DNA of 64,000 bases from Sphingobacterium griseoflavum (GTDB lineage Bacteria; Bacteroidota; Bacteroidia; Sphingobacteriales; Sphingobacteriaceae), in the NCBI RefSeq assembly GCF_014653155.1, contig NZ_BNAF01000001.1:372001-436000 (forward strand), given 5' to 3'. Below are positions 1 through 7,029 of this stretch, in pieces. Positions within the stretch are counted from its first letter, which is position 1; every line of letters begins with the position of its first letter. The translations under genes were made by a program, and so were the position numbers. The notes under the pieces were generated by a model. That model searched no databases and was not told where the DNA came from. It worked only from the letters and a program-made list of their open reading frames with translations.

Positions 1-410
1 TACGTTTTGTCCAACAGGGTCTGCTGTTCGGGGGTCAGGTTCAAGCTGTCTTTCTTTTTATAAACCGCTTTGACTCTTTCAAATAGAGCCAGATTGAGGT
101 TGATATCATTGGCGAGTTCGGAAAGTTTGGGTGCAACTTCCTGCGCAATGCTGTCTAGTTTATCACTGGTCTCGGCCGAATGTAGGTTGAAGAATATGGA
201 AGAGATACGGTCCAGTTCCATGCCCGAATAGGCCAATGCTTCCACACAGTTGGCAAAGTTAGGCTGCGCCGGCTGATCCACGATGTCTTGAATTTCAGCT
301 TTTGCTTTGGTTATAGCTTCCGCAAAGGCCGGAAGGTAGTCTTCGGTTTTTATCTGCGAAAATGGAGCGGTGTCGTGCACCGTGTCAAATTGTTGATTTA
401 ATATTCCCAT
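1..410 (-). CDS. M3 family oligopeptidase (Dcp/PrlC-like), N-terminal part
   Basis: The reading frame starts at the ATG complementary to 408-410 and runs off the left edge, leaving 136 codons. The visible part (MGILNQQFDTVHDTAPFSQI, then a helical stretch with DYLPAFAEAI and FANCVEALAYSG) matches the N-terminal helical region of peptidyl-dipeptidase Dcp and oligopeptidase A, zinc metallopeptidases that cut short peptides. The HExxH catalytic site would lie outside the window, so activity cannot be judged. The gene follows the flavoprotein gene on the same strand after a 79-base gap and may be read from the same promoter. The family call is good from the N-terminal pattern; Dcp versus PrlC cannot be decided. 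Confidence 0.75.
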   Translation of the reverse strand, partial: MGILNQQFDTVHDTAPFSQIKTEDYLPAFAEAITKAKAEIQDIVDQPAQPNFANCVEALAYSGMELDRISSIFFNLHSAETSDKLDSIAQEVAPKLSELANDINLNLALFERVKAVYKKKDSLNLTPEQQTLLDKT

Positions 411-470
411 AGGTATAAAATTACGGTTTTTTGCGCGTTGTGCCCAGCCTATTTTTTAAAGCACACATCG

Positions 471-1391
471 CTAGATCACCTCCCTGTTGAATTCTTCCTC
501 AACAAGCTCTCGATTGACCATGGCGCCTGTTAGGTTACCGGTGTATACGGCCGTGGCAACGGATCGCATCATCGAGGAGTTATCGCCGCAGGCGTACACA
601 CCATCCGTACTAGTCTTTTGGAAGCCATCGACTTTGATGTAGCCATTTTCCGTTAAGGCACAGCCCAGTTGCTGGTAAATATCGTCTCGTTGCACGAAAG
701 GGGCGGCCACATACAGTGCATCCACAGCCTGTATATCCCCATTAGACAACTCCAAGCTGCTCATTTTTCCTGCATCGTGCTGTATCGCTGTTATGTCCAC
801 ATCCAAGATGCTGATCTGGTTCCGCTTCAGTTGGGCAAGCTGCACCTCGTTAAAATGTTTTGGAGAAGTGATCAGGGTGAGGTTAGCTGTTAAATTGCGC
901 ACCATGCCCGCCAGGTGAAACGCCCGATCTCCATCCGCTAGAATGGCGGTTTCCTTTGTACGGAATTCATAACCATGGCAATAAGGGCAATGAATTGCCG
1001 TGATGCCCCAGCATGCTGCCAGGCCGGGAATACTAGGTAGTAAGTCTTGGATACCTCCAGCGAGGATCAACTTTTTTGTTTCGAAAATCTGGCCGTCAGC
1101 TGTTTCTACCGAAAAACCTTCAGTATATTTTTTAGCGCGCACCACGCTTCCTTGAAGCCGCGAAACATCGGGGTAGGACATCACCTGCGACTGGGCGAGC
1201 GTTGCTATTTCTTTTGGTGTCCGTCCATCTTGCGTCAGAAAATTATGCGAATGCGGGGTCTGCCGGTTGCAGGGTTGCTCGTCATCGATGATAAGGGTGC
1301 GTCTCAAGGAACGACCTAAAGACATCGCCGCCGATAGCCCGGCATAACTACCGCCTATGATGATGGCATCCCATGCCTTGTCTTTTTTCAT
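471..1391 (-). CDS. NAD(P)/FAD-dependent oxidoreductase, thioredoxin-reductase-like with CxxC
   Basis: This 306-residue two-domain flavoprotein has an N-terminal FAD-binding motif (AIIIGGSYAGLSAA), a redox pair in CPYCHGYE, and the C-terminal FAD motif YACGDNSS. Proteins of this group reduce a disulfide in a small partner or in a natural product, using FAD and usually NADPH. The second nucleotide-binding motif reads LADGDRAF instead of the usual GxGxxA form, so cofactor preference is uncertain. An in-frame start exists at 1439. I chose 1391 because a consensus promoter lies at 1416-1447, which would start transcription near 1409, downstream of 1439, and because family members begin a few residues before the FAD motif. 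No thioredoxin gene is adjacent. Confidence 0.85.
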   Translation of the reverse strand: MKKDKAWDAIIIGGSYAGLSAAMSLGRSLRRTLIIDDEQPCNRQTPHSHNFLTQDGRTPKEIATLAQSQVMSYPDVSRLQGSVVRAKKYTEGFSVETADGQIFETKKLILAGGIQDLLPSIPGLAACWGITAIHCPYCHGYEFRTKETAILADGDRAFHLAGMVRNLTANLTLITSPKHFNEVQLAQLKRNQISILDVDITAIQHDAGKMSSLELSNGDIQAVDALYVAAPFVQRDDIYQQLGCALTENGYIKVDGFQKTSTDGVYACGDNSSMMRSVATAVYTGNLTGAMVNRELVEEEFNREVI

Positions 1392-1793
1392 ACTTTTCTT
1401 TTTGTTGGTGCAACACAAAAATAATAGCATCAGTTCCATTTTGCAATATTGTTGCGTTTGTTCGATCTCTTATGGCATTCCGATGACGGATGATTGTGCA
1501 GGGAGCTTCTGTTTGCGGTCTAACGATAGAAGTGCTTACGGTCGTCAATTCCCAAGCCCTACTCTTGATTGGGCCTTGATATCAAAAAAAGTGATAGGAT
1601 TGTAAATTCCTGCAAAAAGTGTCACCTCGCTTATTTATCACAAAAAAATAAATTTTTAAATAGCTAATAATCATTGTTTTATGTGTTTTTTCTGAGTCAT
1701 TTAAAAAAAAATGACTTTTATTCAATCCAACTATCCAATCTCGTCGTAAGTAGGGATAAAGAATAATTATAAACAAAACAAATAAAAAAGGTT
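1392..1793. other. Divergent intergenic region (gene-free)
   Basis: About 400 bases separate the leftward flavoprotein gene from the rightward ferritin-like genes. Besides the leftward promoter it becomes very AT-rich after 1600 and holds one hairpin: an 8-base perfect stem at 1695-1702 and 1709-1716 (AGTCATTT / AAATGACT) with an A6 loop. This may be a regulator site or leader hairpin for the downstream pair. No clear TAnnTTTG element was found for the rightward genes, and I see no convincing small gene. Confidence 0.5.
1416..1447 (-). promoter_or_regulatory. Bacteroidota-type promoter of the flavoprotein gene
   Basis: Read on the minus strand, ATTG (1447-1444), a 20-base spacer and TATTTTTG (1423-1416) match the consensus TTTG-N19..21-TAnnTTTG. 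The predicted start near 1409 gives a leader of about 18 bases before the ATG at 1391. Confidence 0.55.
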
Positions 1794-2516
1794 ATGAAAG
1801 AAACGACCTCTACTAAAGAAAGCTTGACTGCTGCAGAACAGCAATTGTCGAGCAAGCAACTTCAACGAAGGAATTTTTTGAAGCTTGCAGGCGCAGGTGC
1901 TGCCGGTGTTGCCTTTTTGGGCATGGTTGGTTGTAGTAAAGATGATGACAATGGTCCCGATCAAGGGGGAGATGGATTATATTTTGGGAGTGGGGATATT
2001 GCGATCTTAAACTACGCCTACGCGTTGGAACAACTTGAAGCAGCCTTCTACATCGAATTGGCAAACAAACCTTACTCAGGCATCAGTGATTGGGAAAGAA
2101 CATTGTTCACCGATATTCGCGATCATGAAATTGCCCACCGTGAGTTTTTTAAAGCGGCTTTAGGCACCAACGCCATCACAAACTTGGAGTTCAATTTTTC
2201 TGCTGTTAATTTTTCCAGCAGAGATAGTGTGCTCGCTACCGCAAAAACGTTCGAAGATCTTGGCGTTTCGGCCTACAACGGCGCTGGCTGGTTGATCAAG
2301 AATGAAGCTTACCTAGGCTTGGCTGGAAAAATTGTTTCCGTGGAAGCTCGTCATGCGGCGCTGGTACGTGATTTAATTAGCAACGGTTCTTTTGCAAACA
2401 GCGAGGTTGTTGATAGCAACGGGCTCGATGTGTCCAAAAGTCCAACCATGGTGTTGCAGGCAGCGGCTCCATTCATCAAATCAAAAGTGGACGTTCGCGA
2501 TTTACCAACCTATTAA
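1794..2516 (+). CDS. Exported ferritin-like (Ferritin_2) lipoprotein
   Basis: The 240-residue protein has a twin-arginine-like leader (RRNFLK at 25-30, then a hydrophobic stretch) ending in a lipobox LGMVGC with Cys47, so it is probably a Tat-exported lipoprotein. The mature part is a four-helix ferritin-like fold with the metal-ligand pattern E82, E112xxH115, E154 and E184xxH187. This pattern fits the Ferritin_2 (PF13668) group, often named desiccation-related. It probably binds a di-iron centre and handles metal or oxidants on the envelope, but its substrate is unknown. It is followed 22 bases later by a second member and the two form one operon ending at a terminator. Confidence 0.85.
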   Translation: MKETTSTKESLTAAEQQLSSKQLQRRNFLKLAGAGAAGVAFLGMVGCSKDDDNGPDQGGDGLYFGSGDIAILNYAYALEQLEAAFYIELANKPYSGISDWERTLFTDIRDHEIAHREFFKAALGTNAITNLEFNFSAVNFSSRDSVLATAKTFEDLGVSAYNGAGWLIKNEAYLGLAGKIVSVEARHAALVRDLISNGSFANSEVVDSNGLDVSKSPTMVLQAAAPFIKSKVDVRDLPTY

Positions 2517-2538
2517 TTTATTTCAAATTTAAAAGATC

Positions 2539-3366
2539 ATGAATTTATTCAATATATTCGATTCAATCACGCAAGTGGATCCAGAGTTCAACGAGCGTGT
2601 TAGCCCCCGCCGCGACGCCATTCGTAATATGATGTCTTTTGGCAAGAAAGTTTCTTTGGCCGCTATGCCTTTTGTCTTGAGCGACCTTTTCAAACGGGCG
2701 TATGGACAAACTCCAACCGATGTGAACGGCGTTTTGAACTATGCCTTGACCTTGGAATACCTAGAGGCAGAGTATTATACCATCGGTGCGTCTACATCTG
2801 GGCTCGTACCGACAGGTGCACCGGCAGGCGCCATCGCTACGATCCGCGACCATGAGGTTGCGCACGTTGCTTTCCTGAAGCAAGTACTCGGATCAAATGC
2901 CGTGGATAAACCTACTTTCGATTTTACAGCTGGTGGTGCGTTCGCTAATGTTTTCTCCAACTACGATACATTTTTGGCCTTGGCGCAAGCTTTCGAAGAT
3001 ACAGGCGTACGCGCTTACAAAGGGCAAGCTGGTATTTTAAAAGGCAACCAGGTGGTCTTGACTGCCGCCTTGCAAATCCATTCGGTAGAAGCACGGCATG
3101 CTTCCCATATCCGCCAGATGCGTCGAGCACGCGGTGGAGCAGCAGCAAACATGAAACCATGGATCACCGGGGCTAACGATTCTGGCATCGGAGCCGCAGT
3201 AGATCCAATATATGCTGGAGAAGATGAAAAAGTACAGGCGGGTGTAGATATCACGACATTGAATGGCGTGAGCGGAAAAATTTCAACAGCTGCCGCGACG
3301 CAGTCTTTCGATGAACCGTTGGCTGCTACAGCTGTACTGAATATCGCCGGTCTTTTCATAAAGTAA
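2539..3366 (+). CDS. Exported ferritin-like (Ferritin_2) protein, partner of the preceding gene
   Basis: The 275-residue paralogue has the same ligand spacing: E76, E106xxH109, E153 and E184xxH187. Its N-terminus carries SPRRDAIRN followed by a weakly hydrophobic segment ending in AYGQ, a Tat-like leader without a lipobox. The protein may therefore be soluble in the periplasm while its partner is lipid-anchored. After residue 195 it has a 75-residue extension absent from the shorter partner. Metal binding is inferred from the ligands. A hetero-oligomer of the two is a reasonable guess, since such pairs occur side by side in this phylum. Confidence 0.83.
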   Translation: MNLFNIFDSITQVDPEFNERVSPRRDAIRNMMSFGKKVSLAAMPFVLSDLFKRAYGQTPTDVNGVLNYALTLEYLEAEYYTIGASTSGLVPTGAPAGAIATIRDHEVAHVAFLKQVLGSNAVDKPTFDFTAGGAFANVFSNYDTFLALAQAFEDTGVRAYKGQAGILKGNQVVLTAALQIHSVEARHASHIRQMRRARGGAAANMKPWITGANDSGIGAAVDPIYAGEDEKVQAGVDITTLNGVSGKISTAAATQSFDEPLAATAVLNIAGLFIK

Positions 3367-3398
3367 GATTTGATGGATAAGTGGAGGTTGATGTAATT

Positions 3399-3433
3399 AG
3401 GCCTGTTCCTTCGGGAGCAGGCCTTTTTTTTTT
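3399..3433 (+). terminator. Rho-independent terminator after the ferritin-like pair
   Basis: A 10-base stem (GGCCTGTTCC / GGAGCAGGCC, one G-U pair) closed by a TTCG loop is followed by ten T residues. Confidence 0.9.
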
Positions 3434-3461
3434 AAGCAGGGCAATGGGGCAGACAGCTCAT

Positions 3462-3500
3462 AAAAAAGCCTTTCCTACTAATTTCGGAAAGGCTTTTTTT
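3462..3500. terminator. Bidirectional terminator between convergent genes
   Basis: AAAAAAGCCTTTCC at 3462-3475 pairs with GGAAAGGCTTTTTT from 3486. A-tract and T-tract flank the stem, so it can stop transcripts from both sides. It serves the leftward sigma/anti-sigma operon and backs up the terminator at 3399. Confidence 0.85.
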
Positions 3501-3520
3501 TATCTAGCTTATCTTAAATC

Positions 3521-4372
3521 TTAAATGTTGCCGATGACATAGAGGTCGCTCAATGTAGGTGTTGGCTTACCGCCCTCATCCTCCAGCGTAATAGCAAAAG
3601 CCTGCGCTTGGGGAATGTTGTTCATTTTAAACAAATTGTCTGCAGATGCTAACGGCAGTACACCGGCATCTACAGGCTGCCCATCCACAATCGCCCAAAG
3701 TTGATATTGCTTACCTGTCGGGGCCGCGGGCAATTTGTCGGCTGTTAGGTACACGTTGGCATTTTTGGTATCCCAAAACACGACCGCTTTCAGATCCGGG
3801 AATTTCTCTACCCCCGCCAGCGATACGGTTTTTATGCTGGGTCGCTGCAACAGCTCCCAACGGCTATTTGCAGCGCTTAGCAACGTTTCCGCAGAATCGC
3901 GTTCTGCTAGACTGTTAGCCAACATCGCTTCGCTCTCTTGTCGCTCTTGATACAATAAAACATTGCCGCCTAAGCTTAGCGCCAACAAAACAGTGGCCGC
4001 AATGGCCAATACATTGTTATCCCGCTGACCAGGCAGCTTTAATACCTTTTCGCTGGTTTCAGGCTCCACCTTATCCGGTTGCGAGCCCCTTGTAACATCA
4101 TCGGTATGCGTCACAGGTTCATCCGCCGCAGGATTTATTTGCTGGGAGCTATCCGCCAATTTGGCCCAAATTTGATCTTTGAGCTCTGGTGCTGGACTAA
4201 CCGCCTGCTCTGCCGCAAAATCTTCTAACAACAGCTGTGCATCCAGGATCGCCTGTTGCACTTCAGGATGCTTTTGGCGCACGCAGTCCAAGATGCTCAC
4301 TTCCTCTTCGGTAGCAAGACCAAGAACATAGGCCTCAATAATCCCTGATGATATGTATTCCTTGATATCCAC
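3521..4372 (-). CDS. RskA-type anti-sigma factor
   Basis: This 283-residue membrane protein has an N-terminal cytoplasmic anti-sigma helix bundle (EAYVLGLATEEE near residues 13-24), one membrane segment (about 120-140), and a C-terminal extracytoplasmic RskA domain (VYLTADKLP, YQLWAIVDGQPVDAGV). RskA proteins hold an ECF sigma factor at the membrane until proteolysis or a redox signal frees it. The gene starts with GTG two bases after the sigma stop codon, so the two are translationally coupled. In mycobacteria SigK-RskA controls fasciclin-domain proteins; here a fasciclin protein and a secreted MsrB are divergent neighbours, which suggests they are targets. Confidence 0.88.
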   Translation of the reverse strand: MDIKEYISSGIIEAYVLGLATEEEVSILDCVRQKHPEVQQAILDAQLLLEDFAAEQAVSPAPELKDQIWAKLADSSQQINPAADEPVTHTDDVTRGSQPDKVEPETSEKVLKLPGQRDNNVLAIAATVLLALSLGGNVLLYQERQESEAMLANSLAERDSAETLLSAANSRWELLQRPSIKTVSLAGVEKFPDLKAVVFWDTKNANVYLTADKLPAAPTGKQYQLWAIVDGQPVDAGVLPLASADNLFKMNNIPQAQAFAITLEDEGGKPTPTLSDLYVIGNI

Positions 4373-4374
4373 GG

Positions 4375-4938
4375 CTACTGTTCGTTTAATATTCCACGAA
4401 GCTGCAACAATGCAGCTCTAATCCTCGTTTTAACCGTCCCCAACGGAATCTCTAAATTATCCGAGATCTCCTGTTGTGTGTACCCTTCGTAATACGCCAT
4501 CTGTATAAGACGCCGCAAATCGGGCTTCAATTTACCTAGCACGTCACTCATTCCAATAAAATCTACACTTTCCATTTGATTCATATCCGCATATCGATGC
4601 GTCTCAGAACTATGTACGACATCTGGAAGCGATTGGTTTTTTTGTTCGTTCTGAACACGTCTAGATTTGATGTAATCGATGGACGTGTTTCGGGCAATAT
4701 TGATCATCCACGTATAAAGGCGACCTTTTTCCTGATTGAAAAGTTCCACATGATTCCAAATTTTTACAAAGATATCTTGTATGACTTCCTCCGCATAGTT
4801 TTTGTGTAGCACAATGCGAATGACTACGCCATACAATGCTCCCGAGTAATTATCATAGAGGTAATTAAAAGCACGCTGATCTCTTTTCTTCAGCAAAGAT
4901 ATCAGATCGTCTTCGGAAAGGTAGTGTATTGGACTCAA
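4375..4938 (-). CDS. ECF sigma-70 factor (partner of RskA-like anti-sigma)
   Basis: The 187-residue protein has sigma region 2 (YLYDNYSGALYG, then EVIQDIFVKIWNH and the -10-binding GRLYTWMINIARN) and region 4 (YYEGYTQQEISDNLEIPLGT). It directs RNA polymerase to stress promoters once the membrane anti-sigma releases it. A TGA stop sits directly before the TTG at 4936-4938 and no ATG or GTG precedes the conserved region 2, so TTG is the only plausible start; a weak start could limit sigma supply. An exact TATATTTG element on the minus strand at 4964-4957 lies just upstream. Confidence 0.92.
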   Translation of the reverse strand: MSPIHYLSEDDLISLLKKRDQRAFNYLYDNYSGALYGVVIRIVLHKNYAEEVIQDIFVKIWNHVELFNQEKGRLYTWMINIARNTSIDYIKSRRVQNEQKNQSLPDVVHSSETHRYADMNQMESVDFIGMSDVLGKLKPDLRRLIQMAYYEGYTQQEISDNLEIPLGTVKTRIRAALLQLRGILNEQ

Positions 4939-4956
4939 TCAATTATGTGTTTATGC

Positions 4957-4980
4957 CAAATATAACGATTAAACGTTATA
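4957..4980. promoter_or_regulatory. Inverted repeat overlapping the sigma-gene promoter in the divergent region
   Basis: TATAACG (4961-4967) and CGTTATA (4974-4980) form a perfect 7-base inverted repeat with a 6-base spacer. Its left arm overlaps the -7 element TATATTTG of the sigma gene (minus strand, 4964-4957). The -33 box is poor: the nearest TTTG is 24 bases away. The arrangement fits an operator or a promoter needing an activator. Confidence 0.45.
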
Positions 4981-5056
4981 AAAGTTGACAAAGTATGTTT
5001 TTATTTTTTTTCAATCCATAGCTTTTCTTTCATCGTACATCTCAAAAAAAGATCAC

Positions 5057-5593
5057 ATGAAAACGTTGATGAATCGTTACAGCCTTGCATGGCTTGGCAT
5101 CCTTTTAGGGATAGCAGTTTCTATAGATTCCGCTGCGCAGGTTGCGCAGGTACCTAACCCCTATTACAGTAGGACGGATACCAACGAGATCCACGTGAGC
5201 AACAGCGAGTGGAAGAAAATTTTACCGGAAGCACTCTATCTAGTTGCTCGCGAGGGCGCTACCGAGCAAGCCTTTACCGGAGCGTATACGGATTTTGATG
5301 GTGTAGGGACTTACTACTGTGCGGTCTGCGGGAATGAACTCTTTCGTTCGACCGCAAAATTTGCATCTACTTGCGGATGGCCATCTTTTTACGAGCCTCT
5401 ACGCGACCATTCCGTGATTTACAAAGATGACTACAGCCACAACATGCACCGGATCGAAGTGCGTTGCGGCCGTTGCGATTCGCACTTGGGGCATGTTTTC
5501 GATGACGGCCCCGTTACCGGTAAGCGCTATTGCATGAATTCGGTGAGTTTGGATTTTGAACCGGATCAGAAACAATTAATATTTAAAAAATAA
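5057..5593 (+). CDS. msrB: Exported peptide-methionine (R)-S-oxide reductase MsrB
   Basis: The 178-residue protein reduces methionine-R-sulfoxide in oxidised proteins. It has a signal peptide (MKTLMNRYSLAWLGILLGIA) and then the SelR fold. Zinc is held by C88xxC91 and C137xxC140, the catalytic cysteine is C159 in RYCMNS, and C106 in STCGWPSF can act as resolving cysteine. An upstream in-frame start at 4985 is rejected because the signal peptide begins at 5057. The signal peptide puts the enzyme outside the cytoplasm, so it should repair envelope proteins and needs an exported reductant not seen here. It is followed by the fasciclin gene and faces the sigma/anti-sigma operon. Confidence 0.93.
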   Translation: MKTLMNRYSLAWLGILLGIAVSIDSAAQVAQVPNPYYSRTDTNEIHVSNSEWKKILPEALYLVAREGATEQAFTGAYTDFDGVGTYYCAVCGNELFRSTAKFASTCGWPSFYEPLRDHSVIYKDDYSHNMHRIEVRCGRCDSHLGHVFDDGPVTGKRYCMNSVSLDFEPDQKQLIFKK

Positions 5594-5673
5594 AATCCAA
5601 GCGCATCAAATCATCGTAAGTGGATACAAAAGCAATAATAATTTTTAAACAAACAACAATAAAAATCAACAAC

Positions 5674-6234
5674 ATGAAAAAGACATCAATTTGGGCGTCC
5701 GCGCTATTAGCCTTGGCGCTAGCTTATCAACCGGGAGCTGTACACGCACAGGAAAAGACAGTGGTTGTCGGTGGTGCACCCATGTACCCTTCTAAAAACA
5801 TTGTTGAAAATGCCGTGAATTCGAAAGACCACACCACATTGGTCGCTGCGGTGAAAGCAGCAGGCTTGGTGGAAACACTTTCTGGCAAGGGGCCATTTAC
5901 AGTTTTTGCGCCGACAAATGCGGCTTTCGATAAGTTGCCCGCTGGAACGGTAGATAATTTGGTGAAGCCCGAAAACAAGGCGATGCTTACCGGTATCTTG
6001 ACCTACCATGTCGTTGCTGGAAACCATAGCGCGGAAGATTTGTGGAAATTAACTAAAAAAGGCGGTGGCAAAGCGATGTTGACCTCGGTTCAGGGAGAAA
6101 AGCTTACCCTGTGGACAAAAGGCGATAAGCTTTATGTGCGCGACGCCAAAGGTAACGACGCGTTGGTCACCATTGCCAATGTACATCAATCTAATGGTGT
6201 GATTCACGTTATTGACACCGTATTAATGCCATAA
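5674..6234 (+). CDS. Secreted fasciclin (FAS1) domain protein
   Basis: The 186-residue protein has a signal peptide ending near VHAQ and one FAS1 domain with both hallmark segments, GPFTVFAPTNAAFDKLP (H1) and NGVIHVIDTVLMP (H2). FAS1 domains mediate adhesion or small-ligand binding at the cell surface, and mycobacterial members MPT70/MPT83 are made under SigK/RskA control. I start at 5674, the ATG that begins the signal peptide, rather than at 5620, which would add 18 polar residues in front of it. It lies 80 bases after msrB and is followed by a strong terminator, so msrB and this gene probably form one transcript. Confidence 0.9.
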   Translation: MKKTSIWASALLALALAYQPGAVHAQEKTVVVGGAPMYPSKNIVENAVNSKDHTTLVAAVKAAGLVETLSGKGPFTVFAPTNAAFDKLPAGTVDNLVKPENKAMLTGILTYHVVAGNHSAEDLWKLTKKGGGKAMLTSVQGEKLTLWTKGDKLYVRDAKGNDALVTIANVHQSNGVIHVIDTVLMP

Positions 6235-6260
6235 CTTAACAAATATATGTAACCCTTAGG

Positions 6261-6291
6261 TCCCTGCGCTGTGAAGCGCGGGGATTTTTTT
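6261..6291 (+). terminator. Rho-independent terminator after the fasciclin gene
   Basis: TCCCTGCGCT / AGCGCGGGGA form a 10-base stem (one G-U pair) with a GTGA loop, followed by seven T residues. It separates the fasciclin transcript from the carotenoid operon. Confidence 0.92.
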
Positions 6292-6354
6292 ATATATTTT
6301 GGTGTATTTGTAAACTATTTTTTGACTTTAATGTTTATTAATAAACTTATTTTT

Positions 6355-7026
6355 ATGCAATATAGGTTATTAAGGGATGTTATCGATTTGCTTGCGGCAT
6401 TTGAAGAAGAGGCGTTATCAAATGGCATGCAAGCAGATATCAAGCAGTTTAAACGTTGGTTAGCGAAAGACCTTTCGACGAACGCTATAGCTGCAGAGGA
6501 AACAGATTGGGTAGGCAAAAGGCAAGGGAGATCGGCGGATAGTGTGATCAGTACCTTGTTTGTGCATGTAAACAGATATGCCAAGATGTATGCGAAGGCT
6601 GCCATGCAAGGTTCTTCGTTTGCTACGCAGGAGGAGTTTATCTACTTGATCAATTTGCAGTCATTTGGTCCAATGGGGAAAATGGAACTCATCAAGTCTA
6701 ACATCCAGGAAAAACCTGTCGGCATGCAGATTATCCGTAGACTGTTGAACCAGGGTTGGGTAAAACAACGTGACTCGCAGCGGGACAAACGTAGCAAGAT
6801 TATTGAAATCACCGATGCGGGGATCCACGCATTAGCAGCACAGATGCCGAAAATACGGCAAGCCACCCAACTTATAGGTGGCGATCTTCGCGATACGGAA
6901 AAATTGGAACTTATTCGGCTTATGACCAAGCTTGATAACTTCCATAAACCTATTTATTACGCCAACCACGCCCCAGCCAATTTGTTGGATCTGGTTGCAG
7001 ATAACTATTTAACACCTAACAATTGA
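6355..7026 (+). CDS. MarR-family winged-helix regulator of the carotenoid operon
   Basis: The protein of about 223 residues has a winged-helix MarR core: EEFIYLINLQSFGPMGKMEL, the recognition helix region KPVGMQIIRRLLNQGWVKQ, and the wing RDSQRDKRSKIIEITDAGI. The longest frame starts at 6271, inside the loop of the preceding terminator, so that start is wrong. ATG codons at 6331 and 6355 remain; I prefer 6355 (MQYRLLRDVIDLLAAFEEE). Its stop codon is 3 bases before crtI, so it is the first gene of the pigment operon and probably represses its own transcript. MarR genes in this position recur in Bacteroidota carotenoid clusters. The ligand is unknown. Confidence 0.82.
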   Translation: MQYRLLRDVIDLLAAFEEEALSNGMQADIKQFKRWLAKDLSTNAIAAEETDWVGKRQGRSADSVISTLFVHVNRYAKMYAKAAMQGSSFATQEEFIYLINLQSFGPMGKMELIKSNIQEKPVGMQIIRRLLNQGWVKQRDSQRDKRSKIIEITDAGIHALAAQMPKIRQATQLIGGDLRDTEKLELIRLMTKLDNFHKPIYYANHAPANLLDLVADNYLTPNN

Positions 7027-7029
7027 TAC

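Noticed and set aside
1392-1439. Longer start of the flavoprotein at 1439
   Set aside because: A consensus promoter places the transcript start near 1409, so the upstream codons would not be transcribed; the extra residues have no family match.
3015-3359. 114-codon frame opposite the second ferritin-like gene
   Set aside because: Antisense to a clearly coding gene, composition explained by the complementary codons, no domain.
6271-6354. Upstream extension of the MarR frame to a GTG at 6271
   Set aside because: That codon lies in the loop of the terminator of the previous transcript and the added residues are hydrophobic and unlike the family.
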